From contig JAHBSM010000010.1 of the NCBI GenBank assembly GCA_019639115.1, positions 1 through 64,000 of the forward strand: 64,000 bases of DNA, read 5' to 3'. Positions 44,278 to 52,893 of this stretch are shown here, piece after piece; the first letter of the stretch is position 1, and each line of letters begins with the position of its first letter. Below the pieces are notes generated by a model. That model searched no databases and had not been told where the DNA came from. It saw only the letters and a program-made list of their open reading frames with translations. This DNA is from Acidobacteriota bacterium. GTDB lineage: Bacteria > Acidobacteriota > Blastocatellia > Pyrinomonadales > Pyrinomonadaceae. Made by a program: the position numbers and the translations under genes.

Positions 44278-45315
44278 ATGATTCGCATTTTCTTTGTAAT
44301 TATCGTTATTTCGGCTTCAGTCTTTTCGCAGGGGCCGTCCCTAACCTTTCCGGGTGAAAAACATTTCAAGAACCTTAAGCAGCTAACATTTACCGGCGAG
44401 AATGCAGAGGCATATTTCTCATTCGACGGCAAGAAACTGGTCTTCCAGTCAAAGCACGGCGATCTGAAATGCGACCAGATCTTCACCATGAATATCGACG
44501 GCTCCGATATGAAGATGGTCTCGAACGGATTCGGCCGCACGACGTGTTCGTATTTCCTCCGAGGGGATAAAGACATCATCTATGCATCCACGCACGGCGG
44601 TTCGAGGGATTGCCCGCCCAATCCTGATTTCTCGCAGGGATACGTTTGGGCAGTCTATCCCGATTACGACATATATCGTTCGACCGCAGACGGCAAGAAT
44701 CTCAGGCGTTTGACCAACACGCCGGGCTATGACGCCGAAGCAACGGTCAGTCCGAACGGCAAGAAGATCGTTTTCACCAGCGAACGTGATGGCGATCTCG
44801 AGCTATATTCGATGGATACGAACGGAAAGAATGTGAAACGGCTTACATTCGACGTCGGGTACGACGGAGGAGCGTTCTTTTCACCTGACAGCAAGATGCT
44901 TGTTTATCGAGCCAACCATCCGACCACGCCGGAGGATACTAAACGCTATAAGGACCTGCTGGCGAAACATCTGATCGTGCCGACCACGTTCGAGATCTTT
45001 GTGATGAACGCTGACGGCTCCGGCAAACGTCAGGTCACCAAACTTAATGCGGCGAGCTTTGCACCCTATTTTACGCCTGACGGCAAGAGGATAGTGTTCT
45101 GCACGAACTATTTCGCGACCGACCCCCGAAAGCGCAATTTTGACCTCGCTATCATCAATGTTGACGGTACGGGACTCGAACGCGTCACTTACAACGATAC
45201 ATTTGACGGGTTCCCGATGTTCTCACCCGATGGTAAAAAGTTCGTATTTGCCTCCAACCGTAACTCAGCCAAAGAAGGCGATACGAATGTATTCATCGCC
45301 GACTGGATCGAGTAG
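44278..45315 (+). CDS. Exported PD40/TolB-like beta-propeller protein
   Basis: The ATG at 44278 begins a signal sequence (MIRIFFVIIVISASVFSQG); ATGs at 44236 and 44269 are possible alternatives. The mature part, about 325 residues, has repeated PD40 motifs: FSFDGKKLVFQSKHGD, VSPNGKKIVFTSERDGDLELYSMDTNGKNVKRLT, FSPDSKMLVYRA, FTPDGKRIVFCTN, and FSPDGKKFVFASNRN. These blades form a six-bladed propeller as in TolB. A pair of cysteines occurs in the blade with RDCPPNPDFSQG. Such proteins are often peptidase or surface partners in Acidobacteriota; there is no Tol-Pal operon here, so the role is open. Confidence 0.85.
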   Translation: MIRIFFVIIVISASVFSQGPSLTFPGEKHFKNLKQLTFTGENAEAYFSFDGKKLVFQSKHGDLKCDQIFTMNIDGSDMKMVSNGFGRTTCSYFLRGDKDIIYASTHGGSRDCPPNPDFSQGYVWAVYPDYDIYRSTADGKNLRRLTNTPGYDAEATVSPNGKKIVFTSERDGDLELYSMDTNGKNVKRLTFDVGYDGGAFFSPDSKMLVYRANHPTTPEDTKRYKDLLAKHLIVPTTFEIFVMNADGSGKRQVTKLNAASFAPYFTPDGKRIVFCTNYFATDPRKRNFDLAIINVDGTGLERVTYNDTFDGFPMFSPDGKKFVFASNRNSAKEGDTNVFIADWIE

Positions 45316-45339
45316 AGCGGGAGTTCGCGGCATCTGGCC

Positions 45340-46401
45340 ATGACCGATCGGACTCATATCGCAGGAATGACGCGGGCCGAACTTGAGGAGATGTTTCTCG
45401 AGTTCGGCGAGCCCCGTTATCGCGCCGATCAGGTATTCAGAGCGATACATCAGCGTCGTTTAAGGGCATTTGACGAGATGACCGACCTACCCAAAAAGCT
45501 GCGCCAAAAACTCGCTGCCGAAGCCGACATTGAGCGATTGACGGTCACATCGCGATACGTTTCAGAGGACGGCACTCGGCGGTATCTGATGAGAACGGTA
45601 GATCAGCGTCCGGTCGAGACGGTCTTCATCCCGTCGGAGGGCCGCGACACGATATGCTTCTCGTCGCAGGCCGGATGCCCGTTAAAGTGCGATTTTTGCC
45701 TTACGGCAAAGCTTGGGCTGCTTAGAAGCCTGACCGCAGGCGAGATCGTCGAACAGATCCTGATCGTTCTAAATGATGTTTACGGCGTTGCCGCCGAAAC
45801 GCCGCATGGCACGAACCTGGTGGGAATGGGAGCCGGCGAACCGTTCCTCAATTTTGACGAGCTTATAAAGGCAGTTCGAATAATGGGCGAGCCTGACGGA
45901 CTTCATATAGTGCCGAATCGGATCACGATATCAACGGCGGGGATCGTGCCGAGGATAAGGGATCTCGCACTGCTTCCTGACCGGCCGCATCTTGCGATCT
46001 CGCTTACGGCGGCCAATGATGAGTTACGTGACCGGCTGATGCCGATAAATCGGAAGTATCCGATCAACGAACTGATGTCGGCAGCAAAGGAATTTGAGGC
46101 GTCGCTCAGGCGAGGTGAGCGGTTCACGTTCGAATATGTGATGCTTGGAGGCGTCAACGACAGTGACCGTGATGCGGACCGGCTCGCGGAGCTCCTGGAT
46201 AGATTCCAGTTGTCGCGGGTCAAAGTCAATCTGATCCCGCACAACGGCGCTGACCAACTGGATTATGCAGCTTCGACGCCGGAACGTGTGGCGGCTTTCA
46301 AACAGCGGCTCGGATCGAAAGGGGTCGATGCTTACGTGCGAACGCCGCGCGGGCGCGACATATTTGCGGCGTGCGGCCAGCTTGCGGCCAAGGCGATATA
46401 G
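45340..46401 (+). CDS. rlmN: Dual-specificity RNA methyltransferase RlmN
   Basis: This 353-residue radical SAM enzyme methylates adenine 2503 of 23S rRNA and A37 of some tRNAs. The N-terminal HhH-like part reads FLEFGEPRYRADQVFRAIHQRRLRAFDEMTDLPKKLRQKL. The cluster motif is GCPLKCDFCLTAKLGLLRSLTAGEIVEQI, followed by LVGMGAGEPFLNFDEL and RITISTAGIVPRI, and the end VNLIPHNGADQLDY and VDAYVRTPRGRDIFAACGQLAAK with the catalytic C-terminal Cys in AACGQL. It is 24 bases after the PD40 gene. Confidence 0.96.
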   Translation: MTDRTHIAGMTRAELEEMFLEFGEPRYRADQVFRAIHQRRLRAFDEMTDLPKKLRQKLAAEADIERLTVTSRYVSEDGTRRYLMRTVDQRPVETVFIPSEGRDTICFSSQAGCPLKCDFCLTAKLGLLRSLTAGEIVEQILIVLNDVYGVAAETPHGTNLVGMGAGEPFLNFDELIKAVRIMGEPDGLHIVPNRITISTAGIVPRIRDLALLPDRPHLAISLTAANDELRDRLMPINRKYPINELMSAAKEFEASLRRGERFTFEYVMLGGVNDSDRDADRLAELLDRFQLSRVKVNLIPHNGADQLDYAASTPERVAAFKQRLGSKGVDAYVRTPRGRDIFAACGQLAAKAI

Positions 46402-46410
46402 AAGCAGAAG

Positions 46411-46920
46411 ATGGAACTCCTGATACCGGGACTCATACTCGTTGCACTAATGGTGTACGCCTCTACGCGTATCAAAAGGTCGGCGGCTGCGGCATTCGAA
46501 TCTGAGACCATCGAAACGGACGAATTCATCATCAAAAAGCCGGACGGATTCCTGAGCGTACTGGGCGGCGACCCGAAATACGCGTATGAAGCTTACTCCC
46601 GGGATTTCGGAACCGGGGATGATGCGAATACTCGGCTTGCCCACGTCTATCTTTTCGAAGGGAGTCCCGAAATAGCCGCAGATCGGGCCAAAGACGAGTT
46701 GCCAACGGAGCAACGCTCACGCAACACGCGAGAAACTATCGACGGAGTTGAGTATCAAGTTTACTCCGCCGCCGATCCTGACGGTACCGAAGGCAGATCG
46801 AGATGGTTCAAGACCGCAGACAAGAATGGCAGGATCTGGACCCTGGAGATCCGGACGTTCGACACTGCCAACCAGGCCGAATGGCTGAACACATTCATAG
46901 AGGGTTTTAAGATCAAATGA
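46411..46920 (+). CDS. Small membrane-anchored protein of unknown function
   Basis: This 169-residue protein has a single N-terminal helix (LLIPGLILVALMVYAST) followed by basic residues, so it is anchored with the rest probably in the cytoplasm. The soluble part has repeated acidic-basic strands with FIIKKPDGFLSVLGGDPKYAYEAYSRDFGTGDD, YQVYSAADPDGTEGRSRWFKTADKNGRIWTLEIRTFD and a last helix AEWLNTFIEGFKIK. No family is recognised. It begins 9 bases after rlmN and its stop overlaps the start of the DsbD-alpha domain protein, so these form a coupled set. Confidence 0.65.
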   Translation: MELLIPGLILVALMVYASTRIKRSAAAAFESETIETDEFIIKKPDGFLSVLGGDPKYAYEAYSRDFGTGDDANTRLAHVYLFEGSPEIAADRAKDELPTEQRSRNTRETIDGVEYQVYSAADPDGTEGRSRWFKTADKNGRIWTLEIRTFDTANQAEWLNTFIEGFKIK

Positions 46921-47408
46921 CTACAAATATCAGGCTTCGCCGTATTGCTATATCACTTATTGGTGCCGCAGTTATAACGTTGATCGCCGGTTCACATAGC
47001 CAGACTGCCGGCCAGACCGTGTCCGGATCGATCGCCGGCGGCAAGGCGGCACGCGGAAAACAGGTCCGGGCCACCGTATATCTGAATCTGCCCGGAGGGC
47101 TTCACGCTAACTCGAACAGGCCGGGGAGCGAGTACGCGATACCCACGACGGTAAGGGTCTCGGCCTCAGGCTTGCGGATCGGGCCGGTAAATTATCCTCG
47201 CGGAGTCAATAGAAAATTCGGTTTCTCAGACAAGCCGATCAACGTTTATGAGGGCAGGGTCCCCTTTACATTTTCAGTCACTGTCCCGGCCGGGTATCGG
47301 TCATCGACTTTAAACGTAAATGTCACCGTACGTTATCAAGCTTGTACGAACGAAGTTTGTTATTCGCCTGCGTCGAAGCAGATCACGCTGACGGCTAGGG
47401 TCGAGTGA
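46917..47408 (+). CDS. Exported orphan DsbD-alpha-like domain protein
   Basis: This 163-residue protein has a signal sequence (IAISLIGAAVITLIAGSHSQTAG) and then a domain resembling the N-terminal alpha domain of DsbD: VRATVYLNLPGGLHANSNRPG, YPRGVNRKFGFSDKPINVYEGRVPFTFSVTVPAG, and VRYQACTNEVCYSPA with the CxxxxC pair (YQAC..EVC) that carries electrons in DsbD-alpha. There is no membrane beta domain or thioredoxin domain, so it is a stand-alone alpha domain. Its stop overlaps the 3' end of pgeF on the other strand by 14 bases. Confidence 0.75.
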   Translation: MTTNIRLRRIAISLIGAAVITLIAGSHSQTAGQTVSGSIAGGKAARGKQVRATVYLNLPGGLHANSNRPGSEYAIPTTVRVSASGLRIGPVNYPRGVNRKFGFSDKPINVYEGRVPFTFSVTVPAGYRSSTLNVNVTVRYQACTNEVCYSPASKQITLTARVE

Positions 47409-48273
47409 TATCGCGTCCGATGACAGAGAGCAGGCGGCCGGTCTTGCCGTATCTCTGTTTCTCCAGCCTGTAAGAAAAGAAAAGGTCGGGCCGCTCCATT
47501 GTGCAAAACGGGGCGACGAAAACGTTCTGTGCCGAGAGGCCTGACCCGATAAGTTGATCACGGTTGAAGGCGTGCAGGTCGATCCGAGCATGGCCCTGAC
47601 GCGTCGGGACGAAATATCGTTCGCTTCCGTTGAAATTCGCTGCAAACTCTTCGATGACCTCGCGGCCCACCTCGTATCTCCCGACACAAGCCGCCGGGCC
47701 TATGGCTGCTACCATCGCGGACGGATCGGCGTCATACTCATCGCGAAGCTTTTCGACAGCCTTCGCTGTGATCGAGCGTACTGTGCCTCTCCAGCCCGCG
47801 TGCACCGCAGCGAACGCTCCCGACACCGGATCCCCGATCAGGACCGGCACGCAATCAGCGGTCTTTACGCCCAGGAGTACGCCGTCAAGGTTGCTGACCA
47901 TAGCGTCCGCGTGATCGTCGGAGTCCACCACGTCGCCGTCGTTTTCTATATTCTTGATCGCGTCACCATGTACCTGCCAAACGGCGGCGATCCGGTAATC
48001 GCCTTCGAAGAGCTTTAGGAATCGGCGGCGATTCTCAGCGATATTCTCCGCCGAGTCCTCGCTGAATCCGGCAAGATTGAGGTCGGAGTCTGGGAACGGA
48101 GACACGCCGCCAAGCCGTGTAGAGAACGCGTTTGCAAAGCCGGCCTTTTCAAGTGCGAGACAGCAAAGCCCGAGGACCCCGTCCGCTTCTCGCCATTGGA
48201 AGCCGATTTCTGCTAGAGTCTCTCCATTCGGGCTGCTGCCTGCATTTATGATCGTTTCGACCGGTGTTGACAT
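47395..48273 (-). CDS. pgeF: Peptidoglycan editing factor PgeF (YfiH family)
   Basis: This 292-residue protein has LGGVSPFPDSDLNLAGFSED, WQVHGDAIKNIEN, DADAMVSNLDGVLLGVKTADCVPVLIGDPVSGAFAAVHAGWRGTVRSI (with the AVHAGWRG signature) and AAIGPAACVGRYEVG, the Cys/His metal site of the family. PgeF removes wrongly built cell-wall precursors (purine nucleoside activity has also been reported). Its ATG at 48273 lies inside the acpS reading region on the other strand: the two starts are divergent and overlap by 26 bases. Confidence 0.93.
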   Translation of the reverse strand: MSTPVETIINAGSSPNGETLAEIGFQWREADGVLGLCCLALEKAGFANAFSTRLGGVSPFPDSDLNLAGFSEDSAENIAENRRRFLKLFEGDYRIAAVWQVHGDAIKNIENDGDVVDSDDHADAMVSNLDGVLLGVKTADCVPVLIGDPVSGAFAAVHAGWRGTVRSITAKAVEKLRDEYDADPSAMVAAIGPAACVGRYEVGREVIEEFAANFNGSERYFVPTRQGHARIDLHAFNRDQLIGSGLSAQNVFVAPFCTMERPDLFFSYRLEKQRYGKTGRLLSVIGRDITRP

Positions 48274-48634
48274 AATAGAAGTCTATCGTATCGCGGAAGC
48301 CATCACTAGGACGCCGCGCTTTGCCGAACGCGTTTTCACCGAGGCCGAACGGGGTTACTGCAACTCTCGCGGGCGTTCGGCGATGCAGTCATTCGCGGGG
48401 CGATTTGCGGCAAAGGAGGCGTTTCTCAAAGCTCTTCGTACCGGCTGGCGAGGCAAGATCGGATGGCACGATATGGAGGTCATCTCCGGCGAACTGGGTG
48501 AGCCCGCGTTTGTCATTGTCGGCGAAGCAAAACGGCTCCTCGATCAACAAGGAGCCGTGTCAGTACATCTCTCTATATCACACACCGAAACTCACGCTAT
48601 GGCGTTCGTAGTGATCGAGGGGAAGACTACTTAG
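48248..48634 (+). CDS. acpS: Holo-acyl-carrier-protein synthase
   Basis: The ATG at 48248 gives 128 residues, the normal AcpS length, starting MIVSTGVDIIEVYRIAEAITR. The conserved FAERVFTEAERGYC and SFAGRFAAKEAFLKALRTGWRGKIGWHDMEV motifs carry the metal and CoA site (D8-like and E in the KEA motif). VHLSISHTETHAMAFVVIE is the third conserved block. The enzyme moves 4'-phosphopantetheine from CoA to apo-ACP. There is no clear ribosome binding site; the start overlaps pgeF's start on the other strand. Confidence 0.93.
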   Translation: MIVSTGVDIIEVYRIAEAITRTPRFAERVFTEAERGYCNSRGRSAMQSFAGRFAAKEAFLKALRTGWRGKIGWHDMEVISGELGEPAFVIVGEAKRLLDQQGAVSVHLSISHTETHAMAFVVIEGKTT

Positions 48635-50543
48635 ACGGCGGAGCCGCCTCGAACGAGAAGTAGGCTACTGCCGGGTCATGATCCGAATAACGCTCGGGCC
48701 TGTCGCCGTCGGCCCGGAATGATTCAGGAAAATCGGCGTTCACTCTGCCGTATCCCAGGCCGACCGCGAACGGCATCATCGCCGAATTGACCAGCACGTG
48801 GTCCAAAACCTGAGCATTGCCATCAAAACAATACGAGTATTGCTGCATTGGGTTTATGAGATCCACGAGATTCGTAAGGTCGGGGTCCACGAGATCGTCG
48901 GAGGGATTCATCACCTCGCCTTTTGCGGCAGGTTTTCCTTTGATCGCTCCGATCACATCTACAACGCCGTCATTGAATTGAAAGGCATTAAAGTCACCGA
49001 CAAGGACGATACGTTCCGAGGGGTCTGCCTTTTGACGCTGCTGAATAAATCTCGCGATCATCTCAGATTGTAAGCGCTTTTTCATTCGCACCGCGTCCTG
49101 CCGCTTCTCGTCGTAATAACCCAGGAACGATTTGAGATGATTTACGATAACGGTGACCGGGAACGCCTTGCCCTGCGGGCCTGATACCTCGAGCCGGGCC
49201 GCAAGCGACGGCCTATCGTTCAGAAACGCATCTTCGGATCCACCCGGAGGGTTGAATTTCTCATCCTTGCCGATCTGTATCGTTTCGACCACCTTGACGC
49301 GGGTCGATCTGATCATAAGCCCGACATTGATACCTCGGCCGTCATTGCCCTTTAGGACAATAGCTTGATATTTCGGATCCGGCTTGCCAGAAGCGGCCGT
49401 ATCGGCGTTGATCTTGTCGCAGAGGCGCTGTAGCGCCTTCTGATTTTCGATCTCCATCGTCCCGACGATGTCCGGCGATTTCATTATCGTTCGAAATGCG
49501 TTCGATATCTTCTTGAGCCGCTTCTCGAATGCGGATGTCGTGACGATCTCTTCTTTTATGTCCGGATCGTCCTCGTCATCGAAGAAGTTCTCGATATTCG
49601 ACCCCGCGATGGTAAATTCATTCGGATTTGCCACCGGCAGATTCACTTGCGATTGATAGCCAGCGACTGCGGGTCGGGTGCCGGGGTCAAGTAATATGCT
49701 GTAGGTTCGATAACTGTAGTGGACGACGCCGGTGACGTTCTTGAGTTCGGTCAATGCCGGAACGTCGATCGGTTGCGAGCCGAGTTGAGCGGTGCTCTCT
49801 ATACGTAGCCGTTCCGGGTTAGCATCCCAAAGCTTCAACTGCGGAAAATTCTTCTTCAGATCTCCTTTTTGCTTATCGTTGAGAAAAATGTACTCATAAA
49901 GGTCATATCCCGGTTCACGGAATGGACGCCGCAGCCCTTTGACGACGCCATAGAAGGTGCCGTTCGAGGCGACCGTCTCATTGGCAGTGTCCACGCGTCC
50001 GCCCGTCGGAGCCGTGACGAGCAACTCCGAAACAACTACCCGCATGCCTTCCAATCGCTCCATGTCGTCGATGTTGTTCGCCTTGAAGACATCAGCGCCC
50101 ACGACGATAGGTTTTGGAAGTTCGTTGCCCTTTGATAGTACCTGGATCATATCCCGACCGTCCTGCATCGAGATCTCGGTGATCGACAGGCTGAAGGGCT
50201 CAGCTCTCGGAGTGAACTCCGTTACGGTCCCGGTGACTGAGACCATGTTGCCGACGGCGGCTTCACCTTTCGGTTCACTTCGGGTGAAGACGAATATTCC
50301 TTCCGAAGTTGCCGGATCATTGTCGGTCTTGTCGTCAGGCGTTTGAATGAAGAAACCGGTACGCGTCCGGGCGGTAACAATGCCGGTCACCCGAACGACC
50401 TCCCGGACCTTTGGTGAAATGTTGCCTTTGCCCTGGATGAGAGCGATCCCGTACTCTTTTTGGGCAAATGCCGACTGCGCGGCAGCGAGCGAAACGGTAA
50501 CTAGAAAAACTGCGGCCAGCTGCCGCACTCTGTCGGTTCTCAT
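48627..50543 (-). CDS. Secreted endonuclease/exonuclease/phosphatase-family nuclease
   Basis: This 638-residue protein has a signal sequence (AAVFLVTVSLAAAQSAFAQ), an OB-fold-like part (VVRVTGIVTARTRTGFFIQTPDDKTDNDPATSEGIFVF, about 45-110), a linker and an EEP nuclease domain from about residue 310: EFTIAGSNIENFFDDED, DIVGTMEIENQ, VIVNHLKSFLGYY, IVLVGDFNAFQFNDG, VLDHVLVNSAMMP and RYSDHDPAVAYF. This domain order (OB-fold plus EEP) is that of extracellular DNases such as ExeM/Xds. It overlaps the next gene by 4 bases with the other nuclease upstream, so they form one operon for external nucleic acid use. Confidence 0.85.
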   Translation of the reverse strand: MRTDRVRQLAAVFLVTVSLAAAQSAFAQKEYGIALIQGKGNISPKVREVVRVTGIVTARTRTGFFIQTPDDKTDNDPATSEGIFVFTRSEPKGEAAVGNMVSVTGTVTEFTPRAEPFSLSITEISMQDGRDMIQVLSKGNELPKPIVVGADVFKANNIDDMERLEGMRVVVSELLVTAPTGGRVDTANETVASNGTFYGVVKGLRRPFREPGYDLYEYIFLNDKQKGDLKKNFPQLKLWDANPERLRIESTAQLGSQPIDVPALTELKNVTGVVHYSYRTYSILLDPGTRPAVAGYQSQVNLPVANPNEFTIAGSNIENFFDDEDDPDIKEEIVTTSAFEKRLKKISNAFRTIMKSPDIVGTMEIENQKALQRLCDKINADTAASGKPDPKYQAIVLKGNDGRGINVGLMIRSTRVKVVETIQIGKDEKFNPPGGSEDAFLNDRPSLAARLEVSGPQGKAFPVTVIVNHLKSFLGYYDEKRQDAVRMKKRLQSEMIARFIQQRQKADPSERIVLVGDFNAFQFNDGVVDVIGAIKGKPAAKGEVMNPSDDLVDPDLTNLVDLINPMQQYSYCFDGNAQVLDHVLVNSAMMPFAVGLGYGRVNADFPESFRADGDRPERYSDHDPAVAYFSFEAAPPSK

Positions 50544-52291
50544 AGTGTGTCTCTGCGTCGTTCGATCAACTCCTGAGTGTTCTTTGGTATCTCGGAGAAG
50601 AAGTTATATCCGGTCAGATTCTCGACCGCGTCAACCGTCGTGCGGAAATTACGCCACGGAGCGTTGATATCCAGAGGCGTAAAATTAGGCACGACTACGC
50701 CAAATGCGCGCGTTTGCCGGGTCACACGCTGGAGGTCATTCGTTCCGTTCGGCAAAACGAGTATCACCTTCCAAGTGTATTGCGGCACGACGATGCGGCC
50801 GCTTGATATAGTGCCGATATTGCCGACAGGACCCGAGATGATATAGATCTCGTTGCCCTGGCTCGCTAGCGTCCTGCAATAGGATTCGAAATCTTCCCAC
50901 GGCCCCTGATTATTCGCCGGCAGCTGCGGCACCATATTCGTCATCAGGAAGGTCGCAGAATTGTTCGGCACGCTGTTGGTGCGGTCGCCCGACGGGCACA
51001 TATGCCCGCGGTCGTAGCCTGAGCCCGAGTAATCATTTGTACCAACCGCAAACCAGCCCGCCGGCAGCGCCGGATCGGCGCGGAAATCATCCTGCCGTGG
51101 AGTGGAACCGATCCATGAGCTATCCAACCGCCACGCGACCCAATTCGGCGTCGCCTTGCTGCGGTTATACGAGAGCGTGTACTGCGGTTTTGGCATCAGG
51201 TAATTGTTCTCATTGGCTATGTCAGGCGTGGCACCTGAAGGATTGCCGAACAAAAGCGGATCGTCGCCCGGGAGAGGCGCATTGATCGTGATTATCTGAT
51301 TGAGATTTACTGTTCGCCCCTGGCCGTCGGCTGCGACCGCCGTTACGTTGCGTACACCTCCAAAAATGCCGGCCGGGATCGTCGCGTCATAAGTGAAAAC
51401 GTTATCGTTGGGGACCTGGTCGCCGTTAGTGCCGTTGTCAAAGAACTGCTGGTTCGCCGAGAGCCCGATATCGGTGAGGTCGCCGGTAACCGTAATGCCG
51501 GTACTTGGCGGCGTGGTTGCCGGGACGACACTGACGGTCAGCCTAGTGGTCTGTGTTGGTGCGACCGAATTCGGGTTGGCGTTGATGCCGGCCTGAAGGG
51601 CACCACCCAGATCGCAAGGATTCAACGCAGTGGACGAATTGCGCGGTGCCGGCGGCCCGATCTGAAAATCATTGTTGTTATTATCGGTGTCCTGGCAGCC
51701 GCCTCCTTTGCGGATCGCGCCTGTCGTCTGGGTGAGTGCAGGCGTTGCCTGGCCCTCGAAACAGCTTGCGGTGCCGTAACCGATCATATCGATGATCGAG
51801 GCATCCGTCGGGCACGACAATGCCGGAAGCCTATCGGCGATGTTCACCAGCGAGAGCTTGCCGGTGGTCGCGGACAGATTTGGAATAAAGCCTTCAGGGT
51901 TCAAGATCGGGACGATATAGTCAGGCGTCGGCAGCGGTTGCCCGATGGCGCCCGATGAAGCGAACTGCAATAGATAATATTGTCCGGGCTGAAGGCTGAA
52001 GTTGGGCAGCGGTCCGGAAGGGAGCCAATTAGTACCTGCCGAAGAAGCATACTGTACGGTCCAGTTTGCCAGATTCACGGGCTGGCTGCCTCGGTTGAAT
52101 ATCTCGACGAAATCGTGAGTATAAACCCCGCTCGCGTTGCCGCCGCCGCCGTAGATCTGACTAATGACAAGAGAGGTCGATACGGCGTTCGAGCCTTGTG
52201 CTTGTTCCTTTTGAGCGGAGACGGGTATCCCAACAAGGTTTATGACCGCCATCATGACTACGGTGGCGGCTGTTCGAAAGTACTGCTTCAT
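50540..52291 (-). CDS. Secreted DNA/RNA non-specific endonuclease with lamin-tail domain
   Basis: This 583-residue protein has a signal sequence (AATVVMMAVINLVGIPVSAQ), a lamin-tail domain (about 37-150: LVISQIYGGGGNASGVYTHDFVEIFNRGSQPVNLANWTVQYASSAG), a beta-rich linker (SVAPTQTTRLTVSVVPATT and DGQGRTVNLNQIITIN), then a NUC1-type endonuclease domain: NWVAWRLDSSWIG, then the metal and catalytic motif GYDRGHMCPSGDRTNS, TNMVPQLPANNQGPWEDFESYCRTLASQGNEIYIISGPVG. The DRGH His is the catalytic base in this family. It shares a 4-base overlap with the EEP nuclease gene downstream. Confidence 0.92.
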   Translation of the reverse strand: MKQYFRTAATVVMMAVINLVGIPVSAQKEQAQGSNAVSTSLVISQIYGGGGNASGVYTHDFVEIFNRGSQPVNLANWTVQYASSAGTNWLPSGPLPNFSLQPGQYYLLQFASSGAIGQPLPTPDYIVPILNPEGFIPNLSATTGKLSLVNIADRLPALSCPTDASIIDMIGYGTASCFEGQATPALTQTTGAIRKGGGCQDTDNNNNDFQIGPPAPRNSSTALNPCDLGGALQAGINANPNSVAPTQTTRLTVSVVPATTPPSTGITVTGDLTDIGLSANQQFFDNGTNGDQVPNDNVFTYDATIPAGIFGGVRNVTAVAADGQGRTVNLNQIITINAPLPGDDPLLFGNPSGATPDIANENNYLMPKPQYTLSYNRSKATPNWVAWRLDSSWIGSTPRQDDFRADPALPAGWFAVGTNDYSGSGYDRGHMCPSGDRTNSVPNNSATFLMTNMVPQLPANNQGPWEDFESYCRTLASQGNEIYIISGPVGNIGTISSGRIVVPQYTWKVILVLPNGTNDLQRVTRQTRAFGVVVPNFTPLDINAPWRNFRTTVDAVENLTGYNFFSEIPKNTQELIERRRDTL

Positions 52292-52416
52292 TATAATTCG
52301 TTCCTATGTCCGGAAAACTATTGCCTAGAGAACCTATAGTTCTATCACAAAATAGCCGTCCTGCGGAATCAATGGGATGCTGAAGGTAATATTGGGTTAA
52401 CAAACCAACTGCAGGA

Positions 52417-52872
52417 TCACAAGCCGAATTGGCGGAGGTGGTGGTCCATATGTTTGTATCCGAGGATCTTCCATTCGCGGGCGCTCATTGGGCCGAAATA
52501 TGGATGCGAACCCCACGAGTGGTCGTCCGGAAGCTGCGATAAGCGGTCCATCTCGTCGAACAGCCGTCGAACGTCGGCATCAAATTCGCCCGGCCGAGTT
52601 CCGTCCTGCATCTGGTCGAGTCCTGAGGGCGTCGGTACATCTTTTGGTATGTTGATGACATAGAGCACCATGAACTTGCCGACCGTTCGTGAGACAAGAT
52701 CGCTTCGATCATCGATCGGGCGGTCGCCGGAAGCCATCAGTATTCCGTCGGTCAAATGGCAAACCATTTGTGCCGCATCCATCTTGCCCCAAAGCGGCCT
52801 GGCTTCCGCCGTAAGCCCGGCTAGTCGCTGCTTGATCAATTGGCGCGTGGCGTGGTCACGCAGACTTTTCAT
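52417..52872 (-). CDS. DUF1569 (DinB-like) protein
   Basis: This 151-residue soluble protein has WGKMDAAQMVCHLTDGILMASGDRP near the start and FGPMSAREWKILGYKHMDHHLRQFG at the end. Histidines in CHL, HMDHH and the helical four-bundle look match DUF1569, a DinB-like metal-binding family. These are often linked to thiol or stress functions, but none is shown. It stands 22 bases before the M28 peptidase gene on the same strand, with bacillithiol-related bshA further upstream. Confidence 0.75.
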   Translation of the reverse strand: MKSLRDHATRQLIKQRLAGLTAEARPLWGKMDAAQMVCHLTDGILMASGDRPIDDRSDLVSRTVGKFMVLYVINIPKDVPTPSGLDQMQDGTRPGEFDADVRRLFDEMDRLSQLPDDHSWGSHPYFGPMSAREWKILGYKHMDHHLRQFGL

Positions 52873-52893
52873 AAATTGCAGGACCTCGGCAGT

